Shown piece after piece: positions 62,005 through 64,000 of a stretch of DNA of 64,000 nt. Location of the stretch: positions 1-64,000 of the forward strand of contig NZ_CANLCI010000010.1 of the NCBI RefSeq assembly GCF_947489035.1. The letters run 5' to 3'. How positions within the stretch are numbered: position 1 is the first letter of the stretch; every line of letters begins with the position of its first letter. A program made the translations under genes and the position numbers. Under the pieces are notes generated by a model, which did no database searches, was not told the origin of the DNA, and saw only the letters and a program-made list of their open reading frames with translations. This DNA comes from an uncultured Ferrimonas sp. Lineage in GTDB: Bacteria; Pseudomonadota; Gammaproteobacteria; Enterobacterales; Shewanellaceae.

Positions 62005-62996
62005 TCCAGTTTGATGTGTTTAATGGCGATGCCGATGGGATCTTTGCGCTGCTGCAGTTGCGTAAAGTTTCGCCCCAAACCAGCACCTTAATCAGCGGCG
62101 TTAAGCGTGATATCAATTTGCTGGCGCAGGTAACCGCCACGGCAGGGGATAAGGTGACGGTGCTGGACATCTCCTTCGATAAAAACCGCGCGGATGTGCT
62201 CCGATTATTGGAAGCCGGAGCAACACTAGATTACTGCGATCATCATTTTGCTGGGGCGGCGGTGCTGCACCCCAACTTACACACCAACATCAATACCGGC
62301 GCCGCTTGGTGCACCAGTTTGTTGGTTGATCGCCATTTGAACCGCAGTCAACCACAGCACTTACAGCCGCCACACAGGTTAAGCCACTGGGCCATCGCCG
62401 GTGCCTTTGGCGACAACCTTACCGATGTCGCTCAGCGTTATGGTCAGCGCCTAGGGTTAAGCCGTGTCCAGCTGCAGCGATTGCAGCGTTTAGGCGAGCT
62501 GGTGAATTACAATGGCTACGGTTTAAGTTTGGCGGATGTCGCCTTTGCCCCCACCACGCTGTATCAACGGTTGTTGCAATACCCCAGCGCGGATGACGCT
62601 GCCAGTGGCGAGGAACTGCAACGATTGCAGCAATATTGGCAACAGGATCTGGCGCAAGCCCAACGGTTAGCCCCTTGCCATCAAGGTGTGCATCAGCGCA
62701 TCTACCGCTTGCCCGATCTGCCGTGGGCGCGGCGCTTAAGTGGGCCCTTAGCCAATCAATGGCATCAACAGCATCCCCACTGCGCCATTGCGGTACTGCT
62801 GCCTTTGCCCGATGGTTGTGGCGATTATCAGGTATCACTGCGGGTACCAAGGGGCTTTCGTCTGGGCGCCGATGCTTTTTGTCGTCAATTTCCCAGTGGC
62901 GGCGGCCGCACCTTGGCGGCGGGGATTAACCGCTTACCAAGTGCAGACGTTGATCTTTTTGTTACGCGATTTGCGGATTGCTTTGTAAGAGATTGA
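62001..62996 (+). CDS. DHH-family phosphoesterase
   Basis: A 331-residue protein with DHH-superfamily motifs: [14 protein letters not shown] (motif I), [10 protein letters not shown] (motif II) and [11 protein letters not shown] (motif III), then GAFGDN. Metal-dependent phosphoesterase, possibly acting on oligonucleotides or dinucleotides; the precise substrate is unknown. The C-terminus has [14 protein letters not shown], like the GGGH/GGG motif of DHHA1 domains. Coupled by ATGA overlap to cysC; handling of the PAP by-product of PAPS use would make sense in this operon but is inferred. Confidence 0.85.
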   Translation: MIQFDVFNGDADGIFALLQLRKVSPQTSTLISGVKRDINLLAQVTATAGDKVTVLDISFDKNRADVLRLLEAGATLDYCDHHFAGAAVLHPNLHTNINTGAAWCTSLLVDRHLNRSQPQHLQPPHRLSHWAIAGAFGDNLTDVAQRYGQRLGLSRVQLQRLQRLGELVNYNGYGLSLADVAFAPTTLYQRLLQYPSADDAASGEELQRLQQYWQQDLAQAQRLAPCHQGVHQRIYRLPDLPWARRLSGPLANQWHQQHPHCAIAVLLPLPDGCGDYQVSLRVPRGFRLGADAFCRQFPSGGGRTLAAGINRLPSADVDLFVTRFADCFVRD

Positions 62997-63155
62997 CGTT
63001 ATCTTGTTAATGGCGTTCGAATTGGTGCGGGTTAGGGCAAACAGCGCTGTATTGCCACCGATGGCAATGGCACAATAGCCGCCCTTATCGATAGCGATAA
63101 CCTAAATTTTTGAGCGTGGGCCTGATGCCGGCGCGTTAGCAGAAAAGTACTTACT

Positions 63156-64000
63156 ATGTCCCGTAAATATTTTGGCACCGATGGCGTGCGTGGTCTGGTT
63201 GGCCAATTCCCTATTACTCCTGATTTCGCGATGCGCCTTGGCTACGCCGCTGGCACCATCATGGCCAACTCTGGCACCAAAGAGGTGATCATTGGTAAGG
63301 ATCCGCGGATCTCTGGCTACATGTTGGAATCTGCAATGGAAGCGGGCTTCAGTGCCGCAGGCGTTGGGGTACAGCTGACTGGGCCGCTGCCAACGCCGGC
63401 CATTGCGTACTTGGCGCAAACCTTCCGCGCGGATGCGGGCGTGGTGATCAGCGCCTCCCACAATCCGTACCACGACAACGGCATCAAATTCTTCAGCCAA
63501 GGTGGCACCAAGCTAACCGACGCGGATGAGCTGGCGATTGAAGCCAAGCTGGGCGAACCGATGGGCTGCGTTGAATCGGATCTGCTGGGGAAAGTGCGCC
63601 GCATCGATGACGCCGCCGGTCGTTACATTGAATTTTGCAAAAGCACCTTCGCCAAAGATCGCAGCTTAGCGGGCATGCACATTGTGCTGGACTGCGCCAA
63701 TGGCGCGACCTATCACATCGCCCCGAACGTGTTCCGCGAACTGGGCGCCGAATTAACCGTGATCGCCAATAAGCCGAACGGCACCAACATCAACCGCGAA
63801 TGCGGCGCAACCCACCTTGATGGGTTGCAGGCCAAGGTTCAAGAAGTGGGCGCCGATCTGGGCATCGCCTTTGATGGCGATGGCGATCGAGTGATGATGG
63901 TCAGCCGTGATGGCGAGGTGATCGACGGCGATCAGATCCTCTACATCATCGCGCGCCACTTTAAGCTGGCCGGCGAGCTGGATGGCGGCGTGGTGGGCAC
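63156..64000 (+). CDS. glmM: Phosphoglucosamine mutase, partial (runs off window)
   Basis: The first 281 codons of Glm[14 protein letters not shown] at the start, [13 protein letters not shown], the phosphoserine loop [18 protein letters not shown] and the metal-binding AFDGDGDRV are intact. It converts glucosamine-6-phosphate to glucosamine-1-phosphate for cell-wall precursor synthesis. The usual gammaproteobacterial neighbour folP is not upstream; a DHH phosphoesterase gene precedes it instead, 159 bases away. Confidence 0.95.
   Translation, partial: MSRKYFGTDGVRGLVGQFPITPDFAMRLGYAAGTIMANSGTKEVIIGKDPRISGYMLESAMEAGFSAAGVGVQLTGPLPTPAIAYLAQTFRADAGVVISASHNPYHDNGIKFFSQGGTKLTDADELAIEAKLGEPMGCVESDLLGKVRRIDDAAGRYIEFCKSTFAKDRSLAGMHIVLDCANGATYHIAPNVFRELGAELTVIANKPNGTNINRECGATHLDGLQAKVQEVGADLGIAFDGDGDRVMMVSRDGEVIDGDQILYIIARHFKLAGELDGGVVG

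Overview
The window looks like chromosome of a marine-type gammaproteobacterium in or near the Alteromonadales (Shewanella/Ferrimonas-like). The basis is gene order and family content: pilU-pilT beside yggS-proC-yggT-yggU-DUF4426-rdgB-hemW, a cysDN / SLC13 permease / cysC operon, and a TonB-receptor based maltodextrin locus containing a tryptophan-halogenase-like gene. Genus is an inference. No tRNA, rRNA or CRISPR array was seen.

1-12.4 kb is an accessory island, visibly more AT-rich than the rest. It starts in insertion-sequence debris: an IS3-family orfB with a nonsense codon, an intact IS110-family element with subterminal inverted repeats, and a clipped IS481-family transposase. Next come a conventional tyrosine integrase and a tight minus-strand operon (9885 down to 3786) of four genes: a small protein of unknown role, a tyrosine-recombinase-fold protein without the catalytic tyrosine, a 947-residue tyrosine recombinase, and a 416-residue protein that I read as a highly divergent DNA sliding clamp (DnaN-like fold) ending in a clamp-binding motif (QVDLF). 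This operon, with the hairpin-rich 1.7 kb non-coding block upstream of it, is the best candidate for an undescribed integrative element. A RelE-like toxin/HTH antitoxin pair closes the island.

12.5-22 kb is a surface polysaccharide region: Wzi-like barrel, a RelA/SpoT-fold protein, Wzc-like tyrosine autokinase and Wza-like export lipoprotein in one operon, an Omp85-type barrel and galE.

22-42 kb is a complete maltodextrin utilisation locus: TonB-dependent receptor, halogenase-like flavoprotein, three lipoprotein GH13 enzymes, a GH31 transglucosylase/alpha-glucosidase, an MFS sugar importer, a cytoplasmic GH13 alpha-glucosidase, glucokinase and a LacI-family regulator. Three near-identical palindromes around TGMATACGTATGCA lie in the promoter regions and are the probable operators. 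The scheme is outer-membrane capture, periplasmic trimming, MFS import, cytoplasmic hydrolysis and phosphorylation.

42-64 kb is mostly core genome: a small LysR / monooxygenase / oxidoreductase module, a DUF885 lipoprotein, hemW-rdgB, the yggS-proC cluster, pilT-pilU, sulfate assimilation (cysD-cysN-SLC13-cysC), a DHH phosphoesterase and the start of glmM, which runs off the window. Two loci 10 kb apart (44.4-44.7 and 54.6-54.9 kb) carry copies of the same non-coding interspersed repeat in opposite orientation, and an RND efflux gene remnant lies at 55.7-57.0 kb.
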